The position numbers were made by a program, and so were the translations under genes. The notes under the pieces are model-generated. The model did not search any database. It saw nothing but the letters and a program-made list of their open reading frames with translations, and was not told the DNA's origin. Shown here piece after piece: positions 32,801 through 44,660 of a stretch of 64,000 nt of DNA. The stretch is from Metellina segmentata. Lineage: Eukaryota; Arthropoda; Arachnida; Araneae; Tetragnathidae. The stretch lies in contig OX375878.1 of assembly GCA_947359465.1 (NCBI GenBank), positions 79,959,627 through 80,023,626 on the forward strand, in the 5' to 3' direction. Numbering within the stretch: position 1 is the stretch's first letter; the number at the start of each line of letters is the position of its first letter.

Positions 32801-35800
32801 CCTTGTCCACCTCATTCCTCTGATTTGAGCATCCCTGACATTTTTCTATGGGTTCTATTTAAAGAATAAAGTTAATGAATGTCATCACCAAACAATTTGT
32901 ATTCTAAAAATTGCCATTACTCAAAGGATACAAGAAGTAACACCCAGCATCTTAAAATATGCGCAAACGACTTCAGATTTGTGTCCAAGAAAAGGGCGGA
33001 AATTTTGAACATTTCTTAAAAAAGTAAACTCAATTTTTTTTAATATGTTAGTTTAAAAGTGCTTTTTACCATTGGCATAACAATAATTGTTTTAAAGTTT
33101 GTTGTTTTTGTATAACACATTCATGAATCGTCAGCACAGGAACTTTTAGGGCACCCTGTAGAAGACATATAAGGTAGTTGTAGTGCTTAAATTTAACACA
33201 ATTTGCCTTCCTTTTTATTATTAAAATAACTGGTTTTTTTTTGTGTGGTATGCAGGAAGCTTATATTTGGTCCCAAAACAATTTTAATAACATATCACCT
33301 TGGAATTTTCGCTGCTCTAATTAAGTAGATGCAGTTGGATCAGTAGATTTTGCACACTTTTTCCTTTTGTGACAACGTTTATAGTGATTATAAGCTTGAG
33401 AAAATAATGATTTACAGTAAACGAATAGGAATTAATAGAATTTGACAGTTGGGATAAGTCAGATCTGGTGGTCCATTCATTGTCATCTTCGTTGCACAAT
33501 ATTTTGCACATACTTATCTTTACGCCTAACATTTGGTAATTTGTGTGTAGACAGAAGAAAGTTTGAAAAACGATTTTGTTATTACTGAACAAAAATCGAT
33601 TGGCACTAAAAATTTTTTCAAAAAAGAAATAAAAGTTATATAAAATTTATATTTTATGTAAAACTCAATAAAAAATATTTGCCAAAAAAATTTGGTTATT
33701 GGTATTTAAAGGATTGAGCAGAATGATAATTTGTGTTCCTAAGCTGTCTAAATTGTATGTCTTAAATGATTCACATACTGCTACAGCATTTCCATTTTGA
33801 ATGCCTAAACTTTACATAAAGTCAATAAGATTAATCATCAACAGCAGACGAAGCCAAATGAATATTTTGAATTATATACATGTACTTCATGATCCGATAT
33901 ATAATCATTCAACAGTTTCATAGCATTGAATTATGCTTTCATTCATATTTATAAAAATAAGAATACAAAACAAAGAATACATTTTTCATGCACGAATTTA
34001 ATTAGAAATAAAAATGTAGGGATTCAAAATAATTTTTAAACCAAAAGATAACAGAAAAATAATCAAAATCATTACTAATAGAACTTATTTATAACTTTAC
34101 ACTTCATGAAGACTAATAAAAGTGAAATTGTACTCAATTTATATGTTTGGTTGTTTTTTGGGTTTTATGGTAAAAGGGCCATATTTAGCCAAGCTATGTC
34201 AAACACAAGACAACAATGGAGAAAAAGAAAGCAAAATGCAGAAGGGTAGGTGAGGGTAAAATAAAAGGGCAGACAGATCACTTGGGGTTCTGATGCCCAT
34301 ACACACCTAAAGGTTTGCCCCTGAGGGCGTTCTATTTACAAGAGATCTGAAGATAGTTAAATCAATTGTTTGCAACTAAATAGTCTGTCTGTGTCATTTT
34401 GCTCACAGCAAAATGGTTTTATTCGAATGAAACTAAATGCAAGTATATAAAAAATTTGCATTAACCTAATTACATTTCTATCCAGGATTTTGAAATGTGC
34501 ATATTGTGCAGGGTCCACTTTGCTATTTTAAGAATTCGTTCACATAACTAGAGTCAAGTTCATAAATTCTATCCCAATATAATTTAGAATGTTCTGCAAC
34601 TTCATTGTTTTGGATAGTCAAAACGTCTTAGTAGAGGCATTTGTGAATGTGCAAATTTCTGATCGTTTACAAAACATACTTATCTGCAAAATGCTTACCA
34701 TATCAATAAAAACAAAATCACTGCCATCAGATACATCACTGCATGAAAGTCTTTCACATACCATGTCCCGCTCGTTCTTGCCTTCTGTGTTGTCCTCGGG
34801 GGAAGGACTTAAATTTGAATTCATGTCTCCTTTAACATTGTCATTGTCCACAGCCCTTTCATCCCCACGATTGAGGCAGCTTCGAGAAGGGTGGAGAATA
34901 GCTTTCTGTAGAAAAGCTAACTCTGGAAAATTCTGATCAGGCAAGACACTGCACACAGCAAAGGCACCCACATTTTGAGAATTAGTTGAGTTTCGAAGAA
35001 CTCGGCTGCAATGGTAGAAAACATTTGCATTAAATGTAGATAAATAAAATTTAAAGAAATGAATACCAATAAGTTTTTGGCAATTGGTCTTTGCCTCTTG
35101 AATGATTCGAAGCTCCACAGCAAATTATTTATATATTACGAAGAAATCTACAAGTTGTGGTTTAGGCTCTAGACCAGGGACGGTGAACCTTTTAAAGATG
35201 TGGGTCAAATTTTGTTCATAATTTTTTTTAGTTGTGGCTCGTGGGTCACTTGGAAAAAGAGAAGGGAGCATGGTAAAAAAAACTAATTTTTTTTCGTTCT
35301 CAATTTTATTCTTTCAACTTAAAAAGTTGAAAGAATAAATGTTAACGATTTCTTTTTGCTTTACAACTTTTACTTTTGCAATTGAAAAGCAAAAAATATA
35401 TATAAAAGGGAATAAATCATGCCCAGCCCCCCTGCACTGAGTTTTTAATGAACAAGGAAAAGAAAACAACATTTCTATATGAAATATTATATTTTAATAG
35501 AAAATATAGTAGCAGGTATGTATATGTATAATAAAGTTAAAGTATATTCAATGAGAATCTGTTGTTTTTTGTCAGATAATTTCTTAATATTAGGTTCATA
35601 TTCAGTATTCATGAGTTTAACGCATTTTGCAGTCAATTACTTCAGAGTTTATTTCTATTGGTAAACTTTACAAAATGCATCGAAGAAAACAATTTTTCAC
35701 ATGAACATGTGGATACAAACATCGTTAAAAGAGCATTAGCAAGTTTCTTCATTGATATAAAATTATTTGGTTAAGAATCATACGTTTAATATAATCTTTT

Positions 35801-38800
35801 CAGTTTTTTGTGTGGGATCATTATAATTTGCACTAATTTTAGACATTTTCACTTCTACTTGGGAAATCAAGTTATCAAATCTATTTTTCCAAACTATGCT
35901 GTTTTGAAATTTAACTAATTCTATTTCTAAATCACGAATACCTAGCCACTTAAATTCGTTTAACTCGCATTTTTTCGAATTTCGTTTTGTATGGATATAA
36001 AATAAAGTGAAAAATATTTTCCATACTTTTAAATTGATTAAATCTCTCCTGAAAAGCTTGTTTTATATCCTGTATAATCATTAAACATTTTTTATTGCAT
36101 TTTCTTGAACGTCAAAGCGTATTTTCCATTATTATTGTGTTTTGAAAATGCTTTTGTAATTGAGGAAAATATTTCATGATTTTCATTTCGAAATCCCTAG
36201 TAAAGATGTCAAGTTTCGTCCTAAATATCCTAATATTCTCATATAAATCTTAAAACAGCCTTATGTATAACCAATAAATCTTAAACATTTTACAAAAATC
36301 ATTTATGCATTTTTTGTTCATTTTTAAGTTTTTTATTAACATTTATATTTTCTTCATATGTTTTAAAAGAGGGGTTTGAAAAATAAATAAAATTCTTTAT
36401 GTATATGATGATAAGTTTATAAAAATCAACGTGTGGGTCATTTAAAAAGCCTGCGTGGGTCAGTGTCTGACCCACGGGTCATAGGTTCACCATCCCTGCT
36501 CTAGACCCATTTGTATCCCTATCTCATAAACTGATAAAGCACTGTCTTAATAATTTGGACTTTCTTTTTAAAAAGAAAAACTAAAGTAGTTTTCAAACCT
36601 GCTGTCATCTACAACTGTCAGTGCCAGTAACATCCGACTTTTAATAAGAATCAACAGAATGGATTATTAAATTCAGTGAGAGAATACCATTCAATACATT
36701 TTGTACATCAAAATGCTTGATTCAAAGAGAAAATTGAAATGCCTTTTTTAAACTAACAACTTCTGACTAAGGAAGTTAAAAAATTAACGGGTTCATTCAT
36801 TTCACTAAGTGATTAAAAATGAATATAAATTTGTTACATAATAGGAGCATTATGTGAATTACATTTATTTATTTTTGAATAAAACCCATTAAAGCTCTAA
36901 TATTCATCTCAACAAAATGGAAAGGGAGCATTAATGGGTTTTAATCAACTCACATAAATGACATTCGATATCATCAAGCTGCAGAAAATTGATAACTCCA
37001 ATGAAAAGTAAGGTTTTATTTCTTTATTGAAATTAATTCCTACTTCCAGCAACTACAGGATGCCCAATCGATGCATACTTTTTCAGTAATCAAGCAGGAT
37101 TCTTGAAAAAGCGAATTTAAAGTGTTTTCAGTTTTGTTACAAGCCACATTTAATGAGGGATATGCAAAAAGCCATTAAAATATTAATATTTACTGAAATT
37201 ATCTATTATCACTGTCAATTTAGCTTTTAAGTATTCATCACAGCAGATTTCATGTTTTACTGAGATCTGTTATTTTTTAAAACAGCTCTTTATTGCATTT
37301 TATCTTTTCCTTTTTCATTTTTTTTAATAGTTTGAAAACTAACTTGGAAAATATTAACAAATAATTTCCTTGCATTATAAATCTTAAAACAATTTAACTT
37401 CCAGGAGTATACTTAAGTTTTTTGGAAGTTTTAAGCAAAATCACAAAAAACTTCCAGCTGCTTTCAATGATTTCACAGCGTGTAAACCTGCATTCATCAT
37501 GCTACAACATGTACACAGATCGAATTTATCACGAGAATGAAAGTAAAGATAAAATTACATAGTACAATTGAGAACAGAAAAAGTGCCTAACTTTTATAAG
37601 CAATTAACAGAAAAAATAAATGATTAAAAGAGAAGCAGAATTTACTAATCCCCAAACAAATCTTTTACAAACCAAGGCCTATTTCAGAAAACTAAATGGT
37701 CAGTGGTTTCAAGGGCTAGGGAAATATGTATTTGTTAAGTAGTGTAACGTAGTTTTCAAAGTTACAAAAAGTAATAAATGTTCATTGTATTGGTACAAAT
37801 GCATAACAAAAAAGAAGAAATGTATACTTTTAAGAAAGTTAACATTCAACATTTCGAATACATAATTATAAGAGGGTCCGTCATCTAAACTGGCACTGAG
37901 GACCATCAACAAGTTATATATCACAGATCCCTTTATATCTATCCGGAGTGCATATTGGGTGGCTGCAAAAGATTTTGGCAGGTATGGTGTTAGAAGGTTT
38001 TACAAAACTAACATGAGCAAGCACTGTATCAAGTGATAAAATATGTAATATTCAGAGGAAATATTTTGAAACAAAGATAATTAATGAAATAGAAAGAATA
38101 GTACAAACTTCTTAATTGTCCTTGCTCCAGAACTTGTTCTTTTGGGGCTCATGTCAAGGTTAAAGTAATCACTTTTAACCATGAAGGAGTTTTCTTTTCC
38201 AGAGTTTTGAGGTGCGATAGCCATATCAGATTTTGAGCGATAAGCGACCGATACAGATATTGTACCAATTGGTGTGAATACCTCACCAATTTTAGAAGTT
38301 AGTGGATTTGATCCAAGCTGTTGGACCTACGAAATAATATATAAGCAATGATAGAATATACAAGAGGGATTTAATATTGTTTCAAAAATTTCATGAAACT
38401 CTTATTATTAAGTTAATGGTATATTTATTAAGAACAAGAAATGAGTACTTAAATGTATTTCCAATATACAGGATACGAACAATATGTTATTGTCTGAATT
38501 ACTTTTTCTAAAGAACTTGATTCAATTAAGATAACTATCTTAATTGAATTAAAGGTTTTTAAATAAAAACATTCTGAAAATCATCAATGTATGTTCAAGT
38601 TGCTGTTGTTTCTCATGCCTACACTGGCAGATCAAAGGAGTGCCAGGCCTGTCGAAGATGGCAAGAGGCGAGGGGGGTGCGCCTTCCATGTAAGTGAGCC
38701 CCATTGGGAGGAAGTCCGACTTTGCTCGACATTCATGACACATTCGTTTTACAGGAAGGTTTCTTTCATACATTCATTCACTCACACATATCGTAATTTA

Positions 38801-40458
38801 GATCCCAATCAGAGGCCGATAACCCCCTGAGGTATTGATTTGGTATGGAAACATGGGGGACTTTGTGGCCACGACCTATTTAACGTGCCCCAGCCACCAT
38901 TAGTGAACACAACAGTCTTTAGCCAGTCGAAGCGCCGATCTCGCAATCATCAGAATTGCAGGCTATGCCGAGGACAGAACCCACAACCCTTCTGATGCGA
39001 TACCGACGCTCTACTAACTGAGCTAACGCGGCTTGTATGTTCAAGTAAAATAACTAATGATAATATTTTTCTTACTTGAGGTTCACCAGGATAAATTCTA
39101 TACAAAATGACATAAGTTGTTGCACTCTGGCCTAATGACAGCTTGTAGGCAGGGGTACATCGAGTGATTGCAATGATTGACTTTAAAAGCATCATTAAAT
39201 TGCCTATCACAATTTCCAATTCTGCATAAAGTCTATATTTGGGATCCCAAAATATTTCTGAATGTGCTAGCCGTAAATTCCATGCTTCTAATACAAGTGT
39301 GTCACCATCAGCAGTTTTTAGTAAAGTTTCAACGCATAAACAAAATTCTTGCAAAGGATAAATATTTGAGCAAGCTTCCTTAACTTTTGCTTGAATATCA
39401 GGATTTTCTTCAATAGCTATTTCAAACTGGAAAAGAAATAAAAAATTATTTATGCAATTTTTTTAAAACTAAATACTAACCAAATGTCAAAAACTTACAA
39501 AATGAGAGTAATATAGTAATACAAATTTTTTTTAAGTGTTTTCAACAAGATTTACAAATAGGGTTTGATAAAATAAAATTTATCATGACAAATAATTTAT
39601 CATGACAGTAATTTATCATGACAGGGTAACATTTTTAGTGAATAATGAAATTACGTAAAATACATTTAATAAACCTAAACCTAGTAAATTTCCAACTTGA
39701 AACACGTTTGAAATGAACTTTATAATACAGAATGCAAAAAGGATTGAACACTAAAACATTAATTTGAAACCTAACATTGATGAAAAAAGTACTGAACACA
39801 ACTTCAATTCAAGAACATGGTTTTAGTATTTAGAGATTACTGTAAAGTTACAAGCACTCACAGTATTTCCTATAAAATTAGTCTTGTAGAGGTTAGTTAA
39901 CAAATGTCAAAAATGTTGAAAAGTGTCAAAGTAAACACAGAACAAGCTACATATTTACAAAATCTGTATTACGTATTTAAATATTTGAATCAACAATTTC
40001 GATTACAAAGTAGTGAACACTGAACAAGTGAATTTCTATACTCAAATTTTTATATGCAGGTTTTTTTTAAATATTTTCTTTTAAGGTTATTGCTACTCAT
40101 AGAATAGACCCATTCACAAAAATTTAAATATTTTGCATGTGCTAACAGCAGTTGGAGTGGAGATCAGAATGCTAAAGAAAAAATAAACAGGTCGACAGTC
40201 TTATTTGAAATTTTCAGAAAAAATCCAATCATGATACAGTATTCAAAAATTTTGCACATCTAATTTAATAAAAATAAAGATAATAGAATGAGAACTTACT
40301 ATATCATTTTCAGAGGCTTTACAACTTGACTGTTGCTTTTTTTCTCCACAACGAGACTGTACAATTGCCTGAGGAACTTTAGCTATAAAAGCTTTTATGT
40401 AAGTCTCTAACTTTTCTCTCTGCCTGGATGATAACTTTTCAAAAGCTTTTTTATTCAT
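29613..40458 (-). CDS. ATG13: Autophagy-related protein 13 (five exons)
   Basis: Exons, in order on the minus strand, are 40458-40300, 39426-39076, 38326-38109, 35005-34699 and 29825-29613. Phases are 0,0,2,0 and the joined frame gives 415 residues. ATG13 links ATG1/ULK kinase, FIP200 and ATG101 to start autophagosome formation in the cytoplasm. Residues 1 to about 215 are the HORMA domain: FIAKVPQAIVQSR in exon 1, LLKSIIAITRCTPAYKLS and YVILYRIYPGEPQ in exon 2, and GEVFTPIGTISVSVAYR in exon 3. The middle is an acidic, Ser-rich linker. SDFVFIDM (338-345) has the F-x-x-I core of an LC3/GABARAP-interacting motif. The end has LNAFYQECQSAPTLSSF, as in other ATG13 tails. Vertebrate ATG13 has about 517 residues, so the linker is shorter or an exon is missed in the 3.1-kb intron 3. 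That intron's donor (GTTTGT) is weak. Confidence 0.9.
30537..31096. mobile_element. Non-autonomous hAT element, 560 bp, perfect 8-bp target duplication
   Basis: Inverted ends are CAGGGCTCAAAATA and CAGGCCTCAAAATA. Flanks are CTCTATAT at 30529-30536 and again at 31097-31104. GTGCAC-rich subterminal repeats (GGTGCACAGGTGCAC, GGTGCACCTG) occur at both ends. No transposase is present. It lies in ATG13 intron 4. A shorter copy with the same ends is at 46650-46812. Confidence 0.9.
31105..32336. other. ATG13 intron 4 sequence, nothing recognised
   Basis: AT-rich intron without gene or repeat signals that I can support. Confidence 0.4.
32337..33162 (+). pseudogene. Degraded mariner-like transposase with DUF4817-type head
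   Basis: The frame from about 32487 reads RFIKDVKKTGSVEHK, then PARCLSQQMGTSQGSIHKAL and LQDLKPPDNEKELYYCRW. These are the paired helix-turn-helix head and start of the catalytic domain of a mariner-like family common in arthropods. Further on (32800-33010), HSSDLSIPDIFLWVLFK and RIQEVTPSILKYAQT mark the third catalytic region and C-terminus. Most of the catalytic core between is deleted. The last bases, AGGAACTTTTAGGGCACCCTG, look like one terminal repeat. It lies antisense to ATG13 in intron 4. Confidence 0.7.
33163..34150. other. ATG13 intron 4 sequence, nothing recognised
   Basis: AT-rich intron; the open frames show no domain. Confidence 0.4.
34151..34345 (-). repeat. SINE family 2 copy in ATG13 intron 4
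   Basis: The plus strand reads GGGTTTTATGG, then GGCCATATTTAGCCAAG and GTCAAACACAAGACA, matching the copies at 3772, 42395, 50867 and 54674. The head end is truncated. Confidence 0.6.
34699..35005 (-). CDS. ATG13: ATG13 exon 4: linker and LIR motif
   Basis: A CATTGCAG acceptor enters in phase 2 (AA from exon 3 plus C gives Asn). It encodes NSQNVGAFAVC, FPELAFLQKAIL, a Ser/Asp/Glu-rich linker, and SDFVFIDM directly before a GTAAGC donor. The VGAF and PELxFL phrases precede the interacting motif in other ATG13 proteins. Confidence 0.9.
35175..36498 (-). mobile_element. hAT element, 1324 bp, perfect 8-bp target duplication
   Basis: Inverted ends are CAGGGACGGTGAACCT and CAGGGATGGTGAACCT. Flanks are CTCTAGAC at 35167-35174 and at 36499-36506. 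On the minus strand, about 36090-35890 reads QDIKQAFQERFNQFKSMENI, then YPYKTKFEK and EFKWLGIRDLEIELVKFQN. This resembles the GTF2IRD2-like group of hAT transposases. Frameshifts and deletions make it non-functional. It sits in ATG13 intron 3. Confidence 0.88.
36507..38102. other. ATG13 intron 3 sequence, nothing recognised
   Basis: AT-rich. I looked here for a further ATG13 exon and found no phase-compatible candidate by eye. Confidence 0.4.
38109..38326 (-). CDS. ATG13: ATG13 exon 3: end of HORMA domain
   Basis: A TTCGTAG acceptor in phase 0 leads to VQQLGSNPLTSKIGEVFTPI and GTISVSVAYRSKSD, the last HORMA strands. Then come SFMVKSDYFNLDMSPKRT and RTIK. The donor is AGAA|GTTTGT, which is weak, but its phase 2 matches the exon 4 acceptor exactly. 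Confidence 0.8.
38590..39036 (-). repeat. tRNA-derived SINE, family 3, in ATG13 intron 2
   Basis: On the minus strand the head (39033 to about 38960) reads GCCGCGTTAGCTCAGTTAGT, AGAGCG and then a T-arm-like GTGGGTTCTGTCC. It is a clear tRNA shape, but with a broken T loop (TTCTGTC where TTCGANT is expected). The body continues GGCTGGGGCACGTTAAATAG to about 38590. The tRNA-like part is a SINE head, not a working tRNA. Confidence 0.65.
39076..39426 (-). CDS. ATG13: ATG13 exon 2: HORMA core
   Basis: A TTTCCAG acceptor in phase 0 and GTAAGA donor in phase 0. 117 codons include FEIAIEENPDIQAKVKEA, CVETLLKTADGDTLVLEAWN, LLKSIIAITRCTPAYKLS and YVILYRIYPGEPQ, the strongest ATG13 signature in the window. 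Confidence 0.93.
39430..40293. other. ATG13: ATG13 intron 1
   Basis: An 873-bp AT-rich intron bounded by a GTAAGT donor and a TTTCCAG acceptor. A short tandem TTTATCATGACA lies at about 39578-39625. Confidence 0.7.
40300..40458 (-). CDS. ATG13: ATG13 exon 1: N-terminus
   Basis: It starts with MNKKAFEKLSSRQREKLETY and continues IKAFIAKVPQAIVQSRCGEK, ending ENDI before GTAAGT (phase 0). The ATG is the only in-frame start before the conserved helix, and the next part of intron 1 quickly meets a stop, which supports the donor. Confidence 0.9.
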
Positions 40459-42385
40459 GGTTTTATAAGTACTTAAAAAGCTCTTTAAAAGCCTTAATTT
40501 TATCTTTTATTTACAGCATAAAAGTTTTCTCAAAGAAGTCAGCAGTGCATTCCTATAAAAGAAAAATAGGATTTTTAAAAATGAACATGCATATTAAATT
40601 ACTGACTGCAAACAAAACAATAATTTTCAAAATAATATTTAATTTAATATACTTTTTGGAATTTTTAAAAATAAGAAAATTAAAGTTGATAAAAACAGAC
40701 TGAAGTATAACTGATTTTTTTTAATAGATAATTTAGATTATTCAAATGGAAAAGGTGGTCATCCTAGATATTTGCCTTGAGTAAAAAAAATGTAGAACTG
40801 AATTTCACTGCTAATTACTACTACATGACTTGTGCATTGATGACTGATTTTGAATGTGAGGGGTTTCAACAAAGGCCCAGATATAATTTTATCTAAAACT
40901 TGCCATCACTATATTCCTGATCTGTTGTGTATAGAGTTAGGTTGAGTTTGTCTGATATATTACTTATTTCATTTTGCCTTATGATTTTATTCATTATTGT
41001 AATGCACCAATTTAGGATATTTTAAAGTTACACATAAAATTAATGTTTACAATAAAATATTTTTCACAAAAATTACTCAGATTTATTGCTGCAAGCTGCC
41101 TAATCTGTTTAGAAATATAGCACAGGCATACTATCTATAGGAAAGATAATGCTGGTGGCTGTGTTCAGATGCAGTTAGAAAAACACTGTAACAAATTAGT
41201 CAGATAGTAAGTGACATAATCATTTCTAGTGTTTACATATTATAGGAATACAACCTGTGAGAATTCCAAATTTCTGTTAGAGAAAGAAAAATTTGTTGTT
41301 CACAAGCATTTCCACAAAGGAAGAGATAATTTGCAAGACCAGAGGTGCCAAGTTCAGAGTTCATTCAAGATTACTGATAATCAGATTATTATCTTCTCCA
41401 AGCAATTGCTGAACAATAATTTCAGCAGAAATAGAAGAGGTCAATGCCTAAATTACGAGTTTAAAGGGTGTCATCAGAGAAATACTTGGTTACAGAAATG
41501 ATTGTTCCTATGAATTTTGATTGCCTAGAATCAATATGTTTTTATGAATGGGGGTCATAGCATCTGGGAGTGATTAACTCTTTCTCTTATAAGACTAAGT
41601 GTGACATTTCAGTCAGGCTTTTAATAAAATGTCATCTATGTGAAATCCACATTGAACTGGATGAACATCTTGTCAAAATCAAAACTGATTCCATGACAAA
41701 CACAAGATACGATACTGAAGTGAGAAATAAAGTGGTTGCACACAGAACATAAACCTTGATAATGTCAAGAAAATTTTTTAAATACCTTGATATTGACAAG
41801 AGAGGTCTTATGTTCAGATTAACTAATACAAGATATTCCGTCAGAAACACTTTGAAACTTTAGTCAAGCAATTTGTAAAAACCATAAAATGCTTTACAAA
41901 ACTAGATATCCAACAAGTCAGTGAAATACTACCCTACAGTACTTTATTCAGATATTAAATATACAGTTAGTCAATTCTTTTTTGCATGAGGCAAAAAGCA
42001 TGAAATTAGTCACATGTTTAGAAAAAGGCATTGTATAACTTTCATTGACAATGAAAAAATAGGAATTAGTGTGGAATTATAATACAATAAAAGTATCAAA
42101 GTTGTTCCTGCACATCAACTGTTGAATGAAAACACTTCGATTCCAATCACAATTTACTTGATGATTCTGTTAAAAATAAGACTGATATTTAATGCATGAA
42201 AGATGGGATGATTCACAATAGTTAATTTAAAATATTGTCAAACAATATTTCAAATTGACAGTAACTTTTTTGTTTTACGAACATTTGAAGTGTAAAAATT
42301 ATGATGCTTGACTTATGAATGATTTTGATTAATTGAACAAAAATAAATTGCTATTATCAAATCAGATACTAACAATTGAGTTTTT
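40459..42385. other. Sequence upstream of ATG13, nothing recognised
   Basis: It should contain the ATG13 promoter and 5-prime UTR, but no TATA, initiator or CpG signal stands out. The open frames (for example 41229-41501) show no domain. Confidence 0.4.
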
Positions 42386-42495
42386 TTTTTTTGATGGCGC
42401 AAGAGTCAAATCTAGCCAAGTAATGTTTACCGTCAAGTACATGGACATACACACAAGGAACATTTCAGCATTGACCATTGAATAACACGATTGTT
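42386..42495 (-). repeat. SINE family 2, 3-prime fragment
   Basis: The plus strand reads GATGGCGCAAGAGTCAAATC, then AGCCAAGTAATG and GGACATACACACAAGGAA. This matches the tail parts of the copies at 3772 and 50867 and follows a T run. Confidence 0.55.
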
Positions 42496-44655
42496 TGCAC
42501 CTTGTCGATCGGTTAATAGTGAAATCGGAAATTGTGGATGTTCGAAAATTTACTCAATTGTACGAAAGCTACCCAAATAAGAAAGGTGTGAACAATATTC
42601 TAAAAATTCGGTGATTTACGGAACATCCTGAGCATTTAGTAGTCATTATTATCAAATCAAATTAAAATACACCTGGAACGTCAAAATTAAAAATCTACCT
42701 TTCGAGAATCAAATTTTTTTCAAACATATGTACAAAACGACTTTCTATTCTTTTGTACATGCCTCAGAGATTTATGCATCCATTTTAAGCAATCGTTATC
42801 TCAACTTAACAAAAGTGTTTTGTGCTGAAGATACGCACACCAAAATTTAACAGAAATAAATAGCTTCACATTTTAAACACCACCGGATAGACGTTACCTT
42901 AATCTTGAAGTGCTCAATTCGCTGAACGATATTGTTCAGATTTGAAAACTCAATTACATTTTAAAATGAACTATCCACAAATCAACACGAAAAGGCAGCG
43001 TAGCATAATAAAATTTATGTGCATGTTTTGTTTTCATTTCAGGGTTTTGATATTTGGTTTGATAATTTCTGTTGGGGTATATGCTACAGCAAGGATTATA
43101 ATTAAAATATATCCATTGTTGGCATTAACCGTTCCATAAAAAGCTATATAAAGACCACTATCAAAAGAAAATAGTTAAAGAAGCCTTAAAAACTCGCCAA
43201 ATGTGAAAGTTTTCCAATTTTATGTGATATGTTTCCCCATCCTTAGAATATTCCAGAAACAAAATTGTTTTCGAGTTTAGCGCCACAGTTGAGAAAACAT
43301 AGCACTGCGTGTAGCACTTGCAAACACCAGATTCAAGGGGCAGTGTTCAAATACACCACATCGTAACTGTGCATTGCCATTGCCGCAGACAACTTTCAAA
43401 AAAGAATGTTGATGAGAGCAGGGATGATCAAACCTGCAATGTGCCGAATGTCATTCCAAATGCTACGCTTCAGAGACTGGTAGATTAGAGTGGTAGATCA
43501 TGGGTTCGATCCATGGAAGTAAGAAAGATAATACAAGTTTACTTTGAACTATTGAAACCAAAACCATAACCCCGCCACCATCTCGTGCATGTTAATCAAC
43601 GTGGTTATATCGTTTTTGAACTTCCATGGTTTTTTATTGACGATTTTAACCAAATAATTAGCCCCATTTTCTTAGTTTTGATTTGAATAGGACGTAATGT
43701 ATCGCCTACGGGAGTAAAAATCGAAATACAAAGAAGATCCCTGGAATATCGTTTCATAGGTAAGTTTAAATTGATGTATATTTAGACTGATAGCTTTTTT
43801 TGACCTGTAAGTTCTAAGTGTCCAAGCAGCATTATATTCAAAATTAGATGTATTTATAAACATTCAAAGAATTAATTTGAAAAGTTGACTGATTTATCCA
43901 AAGAGATTATTAATTTTATTTATTAATTAACAGAAATGTACGATTTTGTTTTTTAACCTATAGGCTATAATAAGAGTTAGAAGCTGCTTTTTAGGAAAGT
44001 TTAACTTTATTTAATGAAAAGGTATTACAGTCAAATAAACAGTAGCGGTATCTCTCTCTATCTCTTTAGTACATGGTTGAAAATATTAACTCGTGTTACA
44101 TAATTTGGAATGAAACAGCTTTAGCTAAGTTATAAAATTCGAATTATAAACATTACTTTTGGTTTTCTAAAACGCAGTATTTTTTGTTAGTTATGAGGGT
44201 CCGGGACACAAAAATCGTCACATTTTCGAAATGTTTTTTTATTATTATTTTAAGAATTTCTCTGTGTTTTCTGCTTAAAATGACGTCTAAATCATGTTTC
44301 TATCTTAATTAGAACTAGAGATGTAATAATTTTTGTGGTGCGTTGTTTTAAAAATCTAACACTCTTGACAGTTGTTGTCATGGCAACAACATCTGTCTTT
44401 AAAATTTTAAATGCGTTTTTCTCCATGATACGTTTTTTCGAGATTTCCTGTATTCAAATTGCTATAAGTCGAAAACCGATAAAGTTAAAGGGTTGAAATT
44501 TAGAATATATCTTTTTCAAACATTATACTTTAATTTTGATACAGCAAATTTGAAACAATTATTTACTTTTAAAGACGTGACTTTAAAAAAAAAGCACCTT
44601 AAAAGTTTCAAAATTTTTTATTCAAATATTTTTAATTTTTTATTAAATTAATACA
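42496..44655. other. AT-rich stretch, nothing firm
   Basis: No gene recognised. A short tRNA-like B box (GGGTTCGATCC) at about 43502-43513 may be the trace of another SINE head. Confidence 0.4.
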
Positions 44656-44660
44656 TTTTA

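Noticed and set aside
38960..39036. tRNA gene on the minus strand
   Set aside because: The D arm is good but the T loop is broken (TTCTGTC) and a SINE body follows directly; it is a SINE head.
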